The position numbers were made by a program, and so were the translations under genes. A DNA stretch of 64,000 bases from JBCCGG01 sp039029395 (lineage in GTDB: Bacteria > Pseudomonadota > Alphaproteobacteria > Kiloniellales > JAKSDN01), in NCBI GenBank assembly GCA_039029395.1, contig JBCCGG010000007.1, forward strand, positions 1 through 64,000, written 5' to 3'. Shown here piece by piece: positions 40,641 through 50,610 of the stretch. The notes beneath the pieces were generated by a model, which did not search any database, had not been told where the DNA came from, and was given only the letters and a program-made list of their open reading frames with translations. Each line of letters opens with the position of its first letter. Position 1 is the first letter of the stretch.

Positions 40641-41171
40641 TCACGCCGCCTTGCCGACCACTTTGGCAACCTTTGAGCCCATCTTCATGAGCGAGACCAA
40701 GGTCGCCTTTGGCAAACGAGCGACCTGATCGTACCAAGCCGAAAGAGTCTCCAGAAAGCCCAACATGCCGGCGATCTTGCGCTTGACCTCCTCCGGCGTC
40801 TCCTGGTCCTGGTCGGCCTCCAGCATGCATTGGCGCAGCATGGTCAGGGTCGGATCGATCTCGCGCCGTTTGCGCTGCTCGACGATGATCCGCAGCATGT
40901 CCCAGGTGTCTTGTTCGCTCTGGAAATAGTCGCGACGGTCGCCCATGACGTGGACTACGTGCACCAGGCCCCAGGCCTGCAGCTCCTTCAAGCTGGTGGA
41001 GACGTTGGAGCGCGCCATGGTCAGGCTCTCGGCGATCTCCTCTGCCGAAAGCGGCCTGGGCGAAAGATAGAGCAGGGCGTGGATTTGCGACACCGAACGG
41101 TTGACGCCCCAACGCGCGCCCATCTCGCCCCAATGCAGCACGTACTTTTCCATGATCGGCGTGAGTTGCAT
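40641..41171 (-). CDS. GbsR/MarR-type transcriptional regulator
   Basis: A 176-residue protein with a MarR-like winged helix (RPLSAEEIAESLTMARSNVSTS near residue 40, key: AEEIAESL, SNVSTSLKEL) and wing YFQSEQDTW, then a helical dimerisation tail. The opening YVLHWGEMGARWGVNRSVSQI is typical of GbsR proteins, which in Bacillus repress choline-to-betaine genes. It is divergent from pyrB with a 130-base gap. Whether it responds to choline or betaine, and which genes it controls, is unknown; its nearest likely target is itself. Confidence 0.85.
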   Translation of the reverse strand: MQLTPIMEKYVLHWGEMGARWGVNRSVSQIHALLYLSPRPLSAEEIAESLTMARSNVSTSLKELQAWGLVHVVHVMGDRRDYFQSEQDTWDMLRIIVEQRKRREIDPTLTMLRQCMLEADQDQETPEEVKRKIAGMLGFLETLSAWYDQVARLPKATLVSLMKMGSKVAKVVGKAA

Positions 41172-41301
41172 CGAGGCACCTTATCTTTAATTTCTGACCT
41201 TACAGAAATATCAGTCATTAGGTGGAAAATGTCAAGTCCGCGTCCGGCTCATCACGACTCGCCTTGCGCGCTTCGGCGGGCGGTGTCATAAGACGACTTT
41301 A

Positions 41302-42285
41302 ATGAGCGCCGAGCCCGCAGCCCTTCAGCACATCGCCTTTCCCCACCGGGACCTGCTCGGAATCGAGGGTCTCGTGCGGCCCGAGATCGAGTTCTTGCTC
41401 GACTTGGCAGATGGCTATGTTGATCTCAACCGGCATGGCGATAAGAAGAGCGCGCTCTTGCGCGGGCGCACGGTGATCAATCTCTTCTTCGAGAACTCGA
41501 CCCGCACCCGCACCTCGTTCGAGCTAGCCGGCAAGCGACTGGGCGCGGACGTCATCAACATGTCGGTCACCTGGTCGTCGATCAAAAAGGGCGAAACCCT
41601 GATCGATACGGCGATGACCCTGAACGCCATGCACCCGGACGTGCTGGTCGTGCGCCACCCTGATTCCGGCGCGGTCAAGCTGCTCTCGGAAAAGGTCAAC
41701 TGCGCGGTCATCAACGGCGGCGACGGCAGCCACGAGCACCCGACCCAGGCGCTGCTAGACGCGCTCACCATCCGCCGGCGCCTGGGTGCGCTAGACGGCC
41801 TGACCGTGGCGATTTGCGGCGACATCCTGCACAGCCGGGTCGCCCGCTCGAACATTCACCTGCTGCTTACCATGGGCGCGCGCGTGCGCGTGATCGCGCC
41901 GCCGACCCTGCTGCCGGACCAAATCGAGCGGCTCGGCGTCGAAGCCTTCTTCGACATGCGCGCGGGTCTGGCGGACTGCGACATCGTCATGATGCTGCGC
42001 CTTCAGACCGAGCGCATGCAGGGCACCTTCGTGCCCTCGATTCGCGAGTACTTCCACTTTTTCGGCCTCGACCGGGACAAGCTGGCGGCGGCAAAGCCCA
42101 ACGCCCTGGTCATGCACCCGGGCCCGATGAACCGGGGCGTCGAGATCGACAGCGAGCTGGCCGACGACCTGGACCGCTCGGTGATCCGCGAGCAGGTCGA
42201 GATGGGGGTCGCCGTGCGCATGGGCTGCCTGGACGCCCTGACCCGCCAGCTTCACCGCAACGAGCCGGAGCGTTCGCCGGCATGA
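41302..42285 (+). CDS. pyrB: Aspartate carbamoyltransferase catalytic subunit
   Basis: A 327-residue enzyme with the carbamoyl-phosphate site FFENSTRTRTSFE (near residue 62), the HPTQALLDALT loop and the C-terminal PGPMNRGVEI. It makes carbamoyl-aspartate in pyrimidine synthesis. The stop overlaps the start of the dihydroorotase-like gene (ATGA). In many bacteria this pair forms a dodecamer with an inactive dihydroorotase homologue. Start ATG at 41302. Confidence 0.97.
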   Translation: MSAEPAALQHIAFPHRDLLGIEGLVRPEIEFLLDLADGYVDLNRHGDKKSALLRGRTVINLFFENSTRTRTSFELAGKRLGADVINMSVTWSSIKKGETLIDTAMTLNAMHPDVLVVRHPDSGAVKLLSEKVNCAVINGGDGSHEHPTQALLDALTIRRRLGALDGLTVAICGDILHSRVARSNIHLLLTMGARVRVIAPPTLLPDQIERLGVEAFFDMRAGLADCDIVMMLRLQTERMQGTFVPSIREYFHFFGLDRDKLAAAKPNALVMHPGPMNRGVEIDSELADDLDRSVIREQVEMGVAVRMGCLDALTRQLHRNEPERSPA

Positions 42286-43589
42286 GCGGCACCAACGGCA
42301 GCGGACGCACCGCCTACTTGGCTGCGCGCCTGCTCGACCCGGCGAGCGGCCTCGACCAGCGCGGCGACCTCTTGACCGAGGGCAACCGCATCCTCGATGT
42401 CGGCCCGGGCCTTTTCGCCGACGGCGTGCCCGAGGGCGTGACCACGGTCGACTGCGAAGGGCGGTGCCTGGCACCCGGCCTGATCGACATGCGCGTGCAG
42501 TTGCGCGAGCCCGGCGAGGAGCACAAGGAGACCATCGCGACCGCCAGCCGTGCGGCAGCGGCCGGTGGGGTCACCGCCATGGTTGCCTTGCCCAACACGG
42601 TGCCGGTCGTCGACGACGTCTCCGGCGTGGAATTCGTCGCCCGGCGCGCGCGCGAGGTCAAACAGGTCAAGGTCTACACTTACGGCGCGGTCACCCGCGG
42701 CTTGGAAGGCCGCGAAATGACCGAGCTGGGCTTGCTCGCCTCCTACGGCGCGCTCGGCTTCACCGACGGCATCAAGGCGGTCAAGGATGCCCAGGTCATG
42801 CGCCGGGCACTCGCCTATGCCCGGACCTTCGACCTGGTGATCCTCCAACACCCCGAGGAGCCGAGCTTGGCACAAGGCGCCATGAACGAGGGCGAACTGG
42901 CGACCCGCTTGGGCATCGACGGTATCCCGGCGAGCGCCGAGGTGATCATGCTGGAGCGCGACTTGCGCCTGGTCGAGCTGACCGGCGGGCGCTATCACGC
43001 GGCCCACCTATCGACGGCGGAGTCCCTTGAACAGATCCGCCGGGCCAAGGCACGCGGCCTGAGCGTGACCTGCGACACCGCGCCGCACTACTTCGCGCTC
43101 AATGAGAACGCGGTGGGCGACTATCGCACCTTCGCCAAGGTCTCGCCGCCCCTGCGCAGCGAGGCCGACCGCCAGGCGGTCACCGAGGCGCTCGCCGACG
43201 GCACGATCGACGTGATCGCGAGCGACCACAGCCCGCACGACCAGGACAGCAAACGCTTGCCCTTCGCCATGGCCGACTTCGGCATCGTCGGCTTGGAGAC
43301 CTTGCTGCCGCTTAGCCTGGAGCCGGTTCATCGGGGCAGCCTCGGCCTGCTCGACATGCTGGCGCGGCTGACCATCAATCCGGCCAAGCTGCTCGGGCTC
43401 GCAGCCGGTCGGCTGGCCGCCGGCGCGCCGGCCGATCTGGTGCTCTTCGACCTTGAACGCTCCTGGCGCATCGATCCGGACCTATTCCACAGCAAATCCA
43501 AGAACTCGCCGTTCGACCACCACCCGACCCAAGGAAAGGTGCTGCGCACGGTGGTCGATGGCCGTACCATATTCGAGGCGGCCGCCTAG
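42282..43589 (+). CDS. pyrC: Dihydroorotase-like protein (PyrC/PyrX) lacking the HxH metal motif
   Basis: A 435-residue amidohydrolase-fold protein. The normal HxH metal motif is DMRVQLREPG here: Arg71 and Gln73 replace both His. Later residues such as LQHPEEPS, AAHLSTAES and the catalytic-type Asp315 of ASDHSPHD remain. In Pseudomonas and many alphaproteobacteria a similar homologue is catalytically silent and scaffolds PyrB, with a separate active dihydroorotase elsewhere. So the protein is probably structural; an altered metal site with residual activity cannot be excluded. ATGA-coupled to pyrB. Confidence 0.85.
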   Translation: MSGTNGSGRTAYLAARLLDPASGLDQRGDLLTEGNRILDVGPGLFADGVPEGVTTVDCEGRCLAPGLIDMRVQLREPGEEHKETIATASRAAAAGGVTAMVALPNTVPVVDDVSGVEFVARRAREVKQVKVYTYGAVTRGLEGREMTELGLLASYGALGFTDGIKAVKDAQVMRRALAYARTFDLVILQHPEEPSLAQGAMNEGELATRLGIDGIPASAEVIMLERDLRLVELTGGRYHAAHLSTAESLEQIRRAKARGLSVTCDTAPHYFALNENAVGDYRTFAKVSPPLRSEADRQAVTEALADGTIDVIASDHSPHDQDSKRLPFAMADFGIVGLETLLPLSLEPVHRGSLGLLDMLARLTINPAKLLGLAAGRLAAGAPADLVLFDLERSWRIDPDLFHSKSKNSPFDHHPTQGKVLRTVVDGRTIFEAAA

Positions 43590-43627
43590 TTACCCGAAGT
43601 CCCGGCCGGCCTTGAAGGCGAACTGCG

Positions 43628-44278
43628 ATGCCCGATCCGATCTCCTGGAGCTACTCCGGCCCCTACCTGGCCTTGGCGCTCGGCTTTGGCTACCTGCTGG
43701 GCTCCCTGCCGTTCGGGCTGATCCTGACCCGCCTTGCTGGCCTGGGCGACCTACGGTCCATCGGCTCGGGCAACATCGGCGCAACAAATGTCTTGAGAAC
43801 GGGCCGCAAGAGCTTGGCTGCGCTCACGGTTTTACTGGACGGCGGCAAAGGCGCGGCGGCGGTGCTGCTGGCCGGGTTGTGGGGGCCCGACATGGCGCTG
43901 GCGGCCGGACTGGGGGCGCTTTTCGGCCATCTCTATCCGGTCTGGCTGCGCTTCAAGGGCGGCAAGGGCGTGGCGACCGCGCTTGGCATCTTGCTGGCGG
44001 TCGCCTGGCCGGTCGGCGTCGCCGCCTGCGCCACCTGGCTGCTCGTGGCCATTGCCTTCCGCTACAGCTCGGCCTCTTCGCTGTCGGCGCTGGCCGCGTC
44101 CGTGCCCTTCGCCTGGTGGCTGACCGGCGATCACCAAGTCGTCGAGCTCGCAGCGATCCTGGCGGCCTTCATCTGGGCCCGGCACATCCCCAACATCAAG
44201 CGGCTGCTCAAGGGCGAGGAATCGAAGATCGGCAGCACCGCAAAAGCACCCGAGCCGCCCTCTTCGGAAAAGGCTTGA
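43628..44278 (+). CDS. plsY: Acyl-phosphate:glycerol-3-phosphate acyltransferase
   Basis: A 216-residue membrane protein with several hydrophobic segments. The PlsY motifs are GYLLGSLPFGLIL, GSGNIGATNVLR, FGHLYPVWLRFKGGKGVATALG. It acylates glycerol-3-phosphate from acyl-phosphate, the first step of phospholipid synthesis. It lies 38 bases after the dihydroorotase-like gene and 31 bases before dprA, a synteny common in alphaproteobacteria (pyrC-plsY-dprA-topA). Confidence 0.96.
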   Translation: MPDPISWSYSGPYLALALGFGYLLGSLPFGLILTRLAGLGDLRSIGSGNIGATNVLRTGRKSLAALTVLLDGGKGAAAVLLAGLWGPDMALAAGLGALFGHLYPVWLRFKGGKGVATALGILLAVAWPVGVAACATWLLVAIAFRYSSASSLSALAASVPFAWWLTGDHQVVELAAILAAFIWARHIPNIKRLLKGEESKIGSTAKAPEPPSSEKA

Positions 44279-44309
44279 CGGCGCGCCGCCGGTCTACCCA
44301 GAGTCGCCG

Positions 44310-45437
44310 ATGGCCGACCCTCCGCATCGCCAGATCCGGGCCGCCGAGCGCCTCGCCTGGCTGCGCCTGATCCGCAGCGACAACATCGGCCCAATCACCT
44401 TTCGCAATCTATTGGCGCACTTCGGCGAGGCCGAGGCCGCGCTCGAGGCGGTGCCCAGGATGGCCCAACGTGGCGGCCGCAGGAAGCCCCTCACTCTCTA
44501 TCCCGAGGCCGCCGCCGAGCGCGAGCTGGCGGCGCTAGAGGCTCTGGGCGGGCGCGCCATCACACTGATCGAGCCGGACTACCCCGAGGCCTTGGCGGCG
44601 ATTCCCGACCCGCCGCCGGTAATCATGACTCTCGGCAACGGCCACCTGCTGGCGCGCAAGGCCGTCGCCGTGGTCGGCGCGCGCAACGCTTCGGCGAACG
44701 GCCGGCGCCTGGCGCGCGATCTCGCCGCGGGGCTCGGCGGGGCCGGTTTCCTGGTTGCCTCGGGCCTGGCACGGGGCATCGACGCGGCGGCTCACAACGG
44801 CGCCCTAGAGAGCGGCACGGTGGCGGTCATGGCCGGCGGCGTGGACGTGGTCTACCCCCGAGAGAACCAAGAGCTCTACGAGCAGGTTGCCGCCCAAGGT
44901 CTGCTGGTCTCGGAGATCGCCATGGGCACGACACCCCAAGCCAGTCACTTCCCACGCCGCAATCGGCTGATCTCCGGCCTCTCGCTCGGCGTCGTGGTGG
45001 TCGAGGCGGCGCCGCGCTCAGGCTCGCTGATCACCGCGCGCCAAGCCGCCGAGCAGGGCCGCGAGGTCTTTGCCGTTCCAGGCTCGCCGCTCGACCCGCG
45101 CGCGCGGGGCTGCAACGGCCTCATCCGCCAAGGCGCGACCCTTGTCGAGTCGGCGGCCGACGTGGTCGACGCTTTAGCCGGCATGTTGCGGCCGTCGATA
45201 AGCGAACCGCCGGAGCGTGACTTCGCGCCTGCAAAGCCGCCGGAAACGCCGGAATCCGAGCTCGCGACGTGCCGCGCCACGCTCGAGGATCTGCTCAGCC
45301 CGACTCCGGTTCCGGTTGACGAACTGATTCGTCAGTGCCAATTGTCCCCCGCCGTCGTACGGACGGTGCTGCTCGAGCTGGAGCTGGCGGGGCGCATAGA
45401 ACGCCACCCGGGCAACAGAGTCGCATCTGTCGCCTAG
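44310..45437 (+). CDS. dprA: DNA-processing protein DprA
   Basis: A 375-residue protein: N-terminal helical region, then the Rossmann-like domain with VVGARNASANGRRLARDLA, SGLARGIDAAAHNGALESGTVAVMAGGVDVVYPREN (shown by its key GLARGIDAAAH) and FPRRNRLISGLS, and a C-terminal winged helix (about 310-375). DprA loads RecA on incoming single strands in transformation. It sits directly before topA. Confidence 0.96.
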   Translation: MADPPHRQIRAAERLAWLRLIRSDNIGPITFRNLLAHFGEAEAALEAVPRMAQRGGRRKPLTLYPEAAAERELAALEALGGRAITLIEPDYPEALAAIPDPPPVIMTLGNGHLLARKAVAVVGARNASANGRRLARDLAAGLGGAGFLVASGLARGIDAAAHNGALESGTVAVMAGGVDVVYPRENQELYEQVAAQGLLVSEIAMGTTPQASHFPRRNRLISGLSLGVVVVEAAPRSGSLITARQAAEQGREVFAVPGSPLDPRARGCNGLIRQGATLVESAADVVDALAGMLRPSISEPPERDFAPAKPPETPESELATCRATLEDLLSPTPVPVDELIRQCQLSPAVVRTVLLELELAGRIERHPGNRVASVA

Positions 45438-45483
45438 GCTCGACGAGCGGGACATGTTTTGAGAAGGGCGCGTTAGGGACCCC

Positions 45484-48135
45484 ATGACCTCCACAGTCGT
45501 CGTCGTCGAATCGCCGGCCAAGGCCAAGACAATCAACAAGTACCTGGGTAAGGACTACGAGGTCCTGGCGAGCTACGGCCATGTCCGTGACCTGCCGGCC
45601 AAGGATGGCTCGGTGCTGCCCGACGAGGGCTTCGCTATGACCTGGTCGGTCGACTCTCGGGCGGAAAAGCGCCTCAAGGAGATCACCCAGGCGGTCAAGC
45701 GCGCCGGCCGGCTATATCTGGCCACCGACCCGGACCGGGAGGGCGAGGCGATCTCCTGGCACATCGCCGAGGAGCTCAAGCGGCGCAAGGTCCTGGACGG
45801 CATCGATGTCAAGCGCGTGGTGTTCAACGAAGTCACCAAGTCGGCCGTGGTCGAGGCCTTCAAGCACCCACGCGAACTCAACAGCGAGCTGATCGACGCT
45901 TACTTGGCCAGGCGCGCGCTCGACTACCTGGTCGGCTTCACCCTCTCGCCGGTGCTCTGGCGCAAGCTCCCGGGGAGCCGCTCGGCCGGCCGAGTGCAGT
46001 CCGTCGCCCTGCGCCTGATCTGCGAGCGCGAAGCCGAGATCGAGGTCTTCCGGCCGCAGGAATACTGGACCATTGACGTCACCCTCAAGACCGTACCGGG
46101 CTCCTTCTTCGAGGCGCGGCTGACCAGCTTGGCCGGCAAGAAGCTCGAGCGCTTCGATCTGTCCGACCAGGCCTCGGCCGAGCGCGCCAAGGCCCTTCTG
46201 GAGGGCGCCCGGAGCTTTCACGTCGGCAAGATCGAGCGCAAGGACGTCCAGCGCAATCCCTTCCCGCCATTCACCACCTCGACCCTGCAGCAGGAGTCCT
46301 CGCGCAAGCTGCGCCTGGGCACGAGCCGCACCATGCGCCTCGCTCAGCAGCTCTACGAGGGTGTCGACATCCAGGGCGAGACGGTCGGCCTGATCACCTA
46401 CATGCGGACCGACGGCGTCCAGATTTCCCAGGAGGCGATCGGCGCCGCGCGCCAGACCATCGCCGACAACTTCGGCGACGCCTACCTGCCGAACAGCCCG
46501 CGGATCTACAAGTCCAAGGCCAAGAACGCCCAGGAAGCCCATGAGGCGATCCGCCCGACCGACCTGAGCCGCCGGCCGGCCGATCTGCGCGGCATGCTCG
46601 AGCCCGACGCCTGGAAGCTCTACGAGCTGATCTGGAAACGCACTCTGGCAAGCCAGATGGCGAGCGCGAAGCTCGAGCAAGTCGGCGTCGATATCGCCGT
46701 CGACCAAGGCGCGGCCGTTTTGCGGGCGACCGGTTCGGTGCTGACCTTCGACGGCTTCTTGCGGCTCTACCGGGAGGACCGGGACGAGCCCGGCGATAGC
46801 GACGACGACGAGCGCCGCCTGCCCAAGCTCGCCGAGGGCGAGGCCCTGGGGCGCGAGGCGGTCAAGGCCGATCAACACTTCACCCAGCCACCGCCGCGCT
46901 ACTCCGAGGCCAGCCTGGTCAAAAAGCTGGAGGAGCTCGGCATCGGCCGGCCCTCGACCTACGCCTCGATCATCCAGGTGCTCCAGGACCGGGACTACGT
47001 GCGCCTGGAAAAGCGCCGCTTCCTGCCGGAAGACCGGGGCCGCCTGGTCACCGCCTTCCTGACCAGCTTCTTTGAGCGCTACGTGCAGTATGGCTTCACC
47101 GCCGACCTGGAGACCCAGCTCGACGAGATCTCCGGCGGCCGGGCCCAGTGGCAGGCCGTGCTGCAGCAGTTCTGGGACGCCTTCCACGCCTCGGTCGACG
47201 AAACCAAGGACCTGCGCATCGCCAAGGTGATCGACGCACTCGACGAAGATCTTGGCCCCCATTTCTTCCCGGTCGACCCGGAGAAGCCCGAGGTCGACCC
47301 ACGGCTTTGCCCGAGCTGCGGAAAGGGACGCCTGGGTCTACGCATCGCCAAAAGCGGCGGCTTCATCGGCTGCTCGTGCTATCCCGAGTGCCGTTACACG
47401 CGCCCGCTCGCCGTGCCGGTACCGGGCGCCGAGGACGCCAAGCTCAACGGCGCCGAGCCGAAAGTCCTGGGCGACGATCCGGAAAGCGGCCTGGCGGTGA
47501 CCCTGCGGAACGGTCCCTTCGGGCCCTATATCCAGCTGGGCGAGCCGGTCGAGGGCAGCAAGCCCAAGCGGGTCTCACTCCCGAAAGGCCTGGCGCCCGA
47601 CGAGGTCGTGCTCGACCGCGCCCTGGCACTGCTCGCCCTGCCCCGGGAGGTCGGCGTGCATCCGGAAAGCGGCGAGACCATCAGCGCCGGAATCGGCCGC
47701 TACGGACCCTACCTCAAGCATGGCAAGGTCTTCTGCTCCTTGAAGGAGGACGATGTGCTGACCGTCGGCCTCAACCGGGCGGTCACCCTCTTGGCCGAGG
47801 CGCCCCGGCGCGGCGCAGCGGCGCCCGGCAAGCCGGTCGGCGAGCATCCCGAGGACGGCGGGCCAATCACCCTCCACAACGGGCGCTACGGCCCTTACGT
47901 GAAGCACGGCAAGATTCTGGCGTCCCTGCCAAAGAGCCTGTCGCCGGACGAGCTCGACCTGGCCCAGGCGGTCGAGCTGATCGCCAAACAGGCGGAAAAG
48001 AAGAAAGCCAAGAAGCCGGCGAAGAAGGCCGCAACCAAAAAGAAAGCGGCAACCAAGAAAAAGGCTACGGCCAAGAAGACCAAGAAGGCCGTGACCAAAA
48101 AGGCGCCGGCCAAGAAGGCCGCGCCGGCCGAATAG
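45484..48135 (+). CDS. topA: DNA topoisomerase I
   Basis: An 883-residue type IA topoisomerase. The Toprim domain has VVESPAKAKTINKYLG and DPDREGEAISWHI; the active Tyr306 is in GLITYMRTDG. A Cys4 zinc finger (CPSCGKGRLGLR, CSCYPEC) and repeated C-terminal domains follow. The last 45 residues are almost all Lys and Ala, a basic tail that probably grips DNA. It relaxes negative supercoils. Followed by rnr after one base. Confidence 0.97.
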   Translation: MTSTVVVVESPAKAKTINKYLGKDYEVLASYGHVRDLPAKDGSVLPDEGFAMTWSVDSRAEKRLKEITQAVKRAGRLYLATDPDREGEAISWHIAEELKRRKVLDGIDVKRVVFNEVTKSAVVEAFKHPRELNSELIDAYLARRALDYLVGFTLSPVLWRKLPGSRSAGRVQSVALRLICEREAEIEVFRPQEYWTIDVTLKTVPGSFFEARLTSLAGKKLERFDLSDQASAERAKALLEGARSFHVGKIERKDVQRNPFPPFTTSTLQQESSRKLRLGTSRTMRLAQQLYEGVDIQGETVGLITYMRTDGVQISQEAIGAARQTIADNFGDAYLPNSPRIYKSKAKNAQEAHEAIRPTDLSRRPADLRGMLEPDAWKLYELIWKRTLASQMASAKLEQVGVDIAVDQGAAVLRATGSVLTFDGFLRLYREDRDEPGDSDDDERRLPKLAEGEALGREAVKADQHFTQPPPRYSEASLVKKLEELGIGRPSTYASIIQVLQDRDYVRLEKRRFLPEDRGRLVTAFLTSFFERYVQYGFTADLETQLDEISGGRAQWQAVLQQFWDAFHASVDETKDLRIAKVIDALDEDLGPHFFPVDPEKPEVDPRLCPSCGKGRLGLRIAKSGGFIGCSCYPECRYTRPLAVPVPGAEDAKLNGAEPKVLGDDPESGLAVTLRNGPFGPYIQLGEPVEGSKPKRVSLPKGLAPDEVVLDRALALLALPREVGVHPESGETISAGIGRYGPYLKHGKVFCSLKEDDVLTVGLNRAVTLLAEAPRRGAAAPGKPVGEHPEDGGPITLHNGRYGPYVKHGKILASLPKSLSPDELDLAQAVELIAKQAEKKKAKKPAKKAATKKKAATKKKATAKKTKKAVTKKAPAKKAAPAE

Positions 48136-48136
48136 C

Positions 48137-50398
48137 GTGGCTGCGGCTCGAACCAAAGCGGCCTTTCCCAGCAAGGAGGCGATCCTCGCATTCATCGAGG
48201 AGAGCGCGACGCCGGTCACCCGCAAGGAGCTGGTGCGCGCCTTCGGCCTGCGCGGCAGCGACCGGGCTGAGCTCAGGGCGGTCATCACCGAGCTCGAGGA
48301 GGCCGGCCAGCTGGCGCCGACGGGCCGCCGACGCTATGCCGCGGCCGGCACCCTGCCGCCTGTCACCGTGGTCCAGGTCACCGGGCTCGATCCGGATGGC
48401 GAGCTCCTGGCGCGCCCGCTGCAGTGGCCCGCGGACAAGGCCCCGCCGGTCATCTACATGGCGCCCGAGCGGCGCGGCCGACCGGCCCTGGCCGAGGGCG
48501 ACCGAGTCTTAGCCCGCCTCAAGAAGGTCGATGACGAGGTCTACGAGGGCCGCATCATGCGGGTCCTGGGCGCGGTGCCCAAGAGCGTCCTGGGGATCTA
48601 CGAGATCGGCGAGCGGGGCGGCCGACTGCGACCGACCGATAAGCGCGCCAAGCAGGACTATGTGGTGCGCCCGGGGGAGGCCGGCGGCGCCCAGGCCGGC
48701 GAACTGGTGCTGGCCGAGGTCAAGCCCCGACACGGCCGCCTTGGCCTGCGCGAGGCGACCGTGGTCGAGCGCCTGGGCGCCCAGGGCGATCAGCGCGCGC
48801 TCAGCCTGATCGCAATTCATGAGCACGGTCTGCCCCACGTCTTCTCCGACGAAGCCGTGGCCGAGGCCGAGGCCGCCGGGCCGGCCGATCTGGCGGGGCG
48901 CGAGGATCTGCGCGAGCTGGCCTTGGTGACCATCGACGGTGCCGACGCCCGGGATTTCGACGACGCGGTCTGGGCCGAGCCCGACCCGGAGGTTCCGGGC
49001 GGATGGCACATTCTTGTGGCGATCGCCGACGTCGCCCACTACGTGCGCCCGGCCAGCGTCCTCGACCGGGCGGCCCGGGAGCGCGGCAACTCGGTCTATT
49101 TCCCGGATCGGGTCGTGCCCATGCTGCCCGAGGCGCTGTCAAACGGCTGGTGCTCCCTGGTGCCCGACCAGGAGCGGCCCTGTTTGGCCGCCCATATCTG
49201 GCTCGATCCTGAGGGAAAGATCACCAAGCATAGCTTCCTGCGCGGCCTCATGCGCTCGCGTGCCCGTCTCACCTACGAGCAAGTCGAGGCCGCCCACCAA
49301 GGCGACCCGGACGAGCAGACCGGGCCGCTGATGGCGCCGGTGATCCAACCGCTCTATGGCGCCTTCCGCGCCCTATTGGCGGCCCGGGCGAACCGCGGCA
49401 CCCTGGAGCTTGATCTGCCCGAACGCCAGATCAAGCTCGATCAACTGGGCAAGGTGATCGACATCGCGCCACGGCAGCGCCTCGACAGCCACCGCCTGAT
49501 CGAAGAGTTCATGATAGCCGCCAACGTGGCTGCTGCCGAGACCTTGGAGCGCCTGCGCCAGCCCTGCATGTACCGAGTCCACGACCAGCCCGACCCGCAA
49601 AAGGTGGAGGCCTTGCGCGAAAGCCTGCGGAGCCTCGATTACCGCCTCGCCAAGGGCCAGCCGGTGCGTGGTGAAACATTCAACCGAATTCTGAAGAAAT
49701 TTAAGTCAAGCGACTATTATGAAATGATAAATGATATCATTCTGCGCACTCAGAGCCAAGCCGTCTACAGCCCCAAGAACATCGGCCACTTCGGCCTCGC
49801 CTTGACCAAGTATGCCCATTTCACCTCGCCGATACGGCGCTATTCCGACCTCTTGGTGCACCGGGCCCTGATCACCGGCCATGGCTGGGGCGGAGACGGC
49901 CTGCCGGACGGTGCGGGAGACGGCTTTGCCGAGACAGCCCAGCACATCTCCGAGACCGAGCGGCGGGCCCAGATTGCCGAGCGCGACACACTGGACCGCT
50001 TCACCGCGGCCTTCTTGAGCGAAGCGGTCGGGCGCATCTTGACCGGCCGGGTTCGCGGTGTGACCCGCTTTGGCCTCTTCGTCGAGCTTGACGAGACCGG
50101 AGGCGACGCGCTGGTGCCCATGCGCAGTCTGCCGGACGATCGCTATGACCACGACGAGCGCCGGCACTGTCTGATCGGGCGCCGCTGGGGGCGGATCTAC
50201 CGGCTTGGCGAGCGGGTCGCGGGCCGCCTTACCGAGGCCGATCCGGTGACTGGCGGCCTGCTGCTCAGCCTGGTGGAAAAGGGCAATTCGGACGGAAACG
50301 GACCAAACGAGGAGCCCGAGCCGGCCGAGGGGTGGGATCCCTTGGAAGAAACTATCCCCTATCGGAACAGGAAGCCTAGGCGAAAGGGTCGGCGCTGA
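48137..50398 (+). CDS. rnr: Ribonuclease R
   Basis: A 753-residue exoribonuclease: an N-terminal helix-turn-helix and cold-shock region, the RNB catalytic domain (DARDFDDAVW near residue 268; LTKYAHFTSPIRRYSDLLVH further on) and a C-terminal S1 domain (GRVRGVTRFGLFVELDETGG). It degrades structured RNA 3' to 5'. The start is GTG at 48137, one base after the topA stop, so it is coupled. The C-terminus ends with a basic RKPRRKGRR tail. Confidence 0.96.
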   Translation: MAAARTKAAFPSKEAILAFIEESATPVTRKELVRAFGLRGSDRAELRAVITELEEAGQLAPTGRRRYAAAGTLPPVTVVQVTGLDPDGELLARPLQWPADKAPPVIYMAPERRGRPALAEGDRVLARLKKVDDEVYEGRIMRVLGAVPKSVLGIYEIGERGGRLRPTDKRAKQDYVVRPGEAGGAQAGELVLAEVKPRHGRLGLREATVVERLGAQGDQRALSLIAIHEHGLPHVFSDEAVAEAEAAGPADLAGREDLRELALVTIDGADARDFDDAVWAEPDPEVPGGWHILVAIADVAHYVRPASVLDRAARERGNSVYFPDRVVPMLPEALSNGWCSLVPDQERPCLAAHIWLDPEGKITKHSFLRGLMRSRARLTYEQVEAAHQGDPDEQTGPLMAPVIQPLYGAFRALLAARANRGTLELDLPERQIKLDQLGKVIDIAPRQRLDSHRLIEEFMIAANVAAAETLERLRQPCMYRVHDQPDPQKVEALRESLRSLDYRLAKGQPVRGETFNRILKKFKSSDYYEMINDIILRTQSQAVYSPKNIGHFGLALTKYAHFTSPIRRYSDLLVHRALITGHGWGGDGLPDGAGDGFAETAQHISETERRAQIAERDTLDRFTAAFLSEAVGRILTGRVRGVTRFGLFVELDETGGDALVPMRSLPDDRYDHDERRHCLIGRRWGRIYRLGERVAGRLTEADPVTGGLLLSLVEKGNSDGNGPNEEPEPAEGWDPLEETIPYRNRKPRRKGRR

Positions 50399-50610
50399 GG
50401 TCCGGCCCGGCTTTCCTGAAGCCCCGGCAAAAGCTTGGGCACCAGGGTTAACGGCGCCCGGTCAAGCGCCCGGGCATGGGAACGCCGAGCCGCCGAAGCG
50501 TCCCATTTCCGCGAGGTCGCTCAAGTTCCTACTAGTAAGTTTCGATAAATGCTGGATATATTGGTGGCGGGGAGGCTCCGATAGGCGGCGGGCTGGTGTC
50601 TGGGATCGAT

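Noticed and set aside
45712..47262. 516-residue open frame opposite topA
   Set aside because: Antisense shadow of the topoisomerase gene; no ribosome binding site or domain.
47990..48130. AAG-rich low-complexity tract
   Set aside because: It encodes the Lys/Ala-rich basic tail of topoisomerase I, which is usual for the family, not a mobile or satellite repeat.
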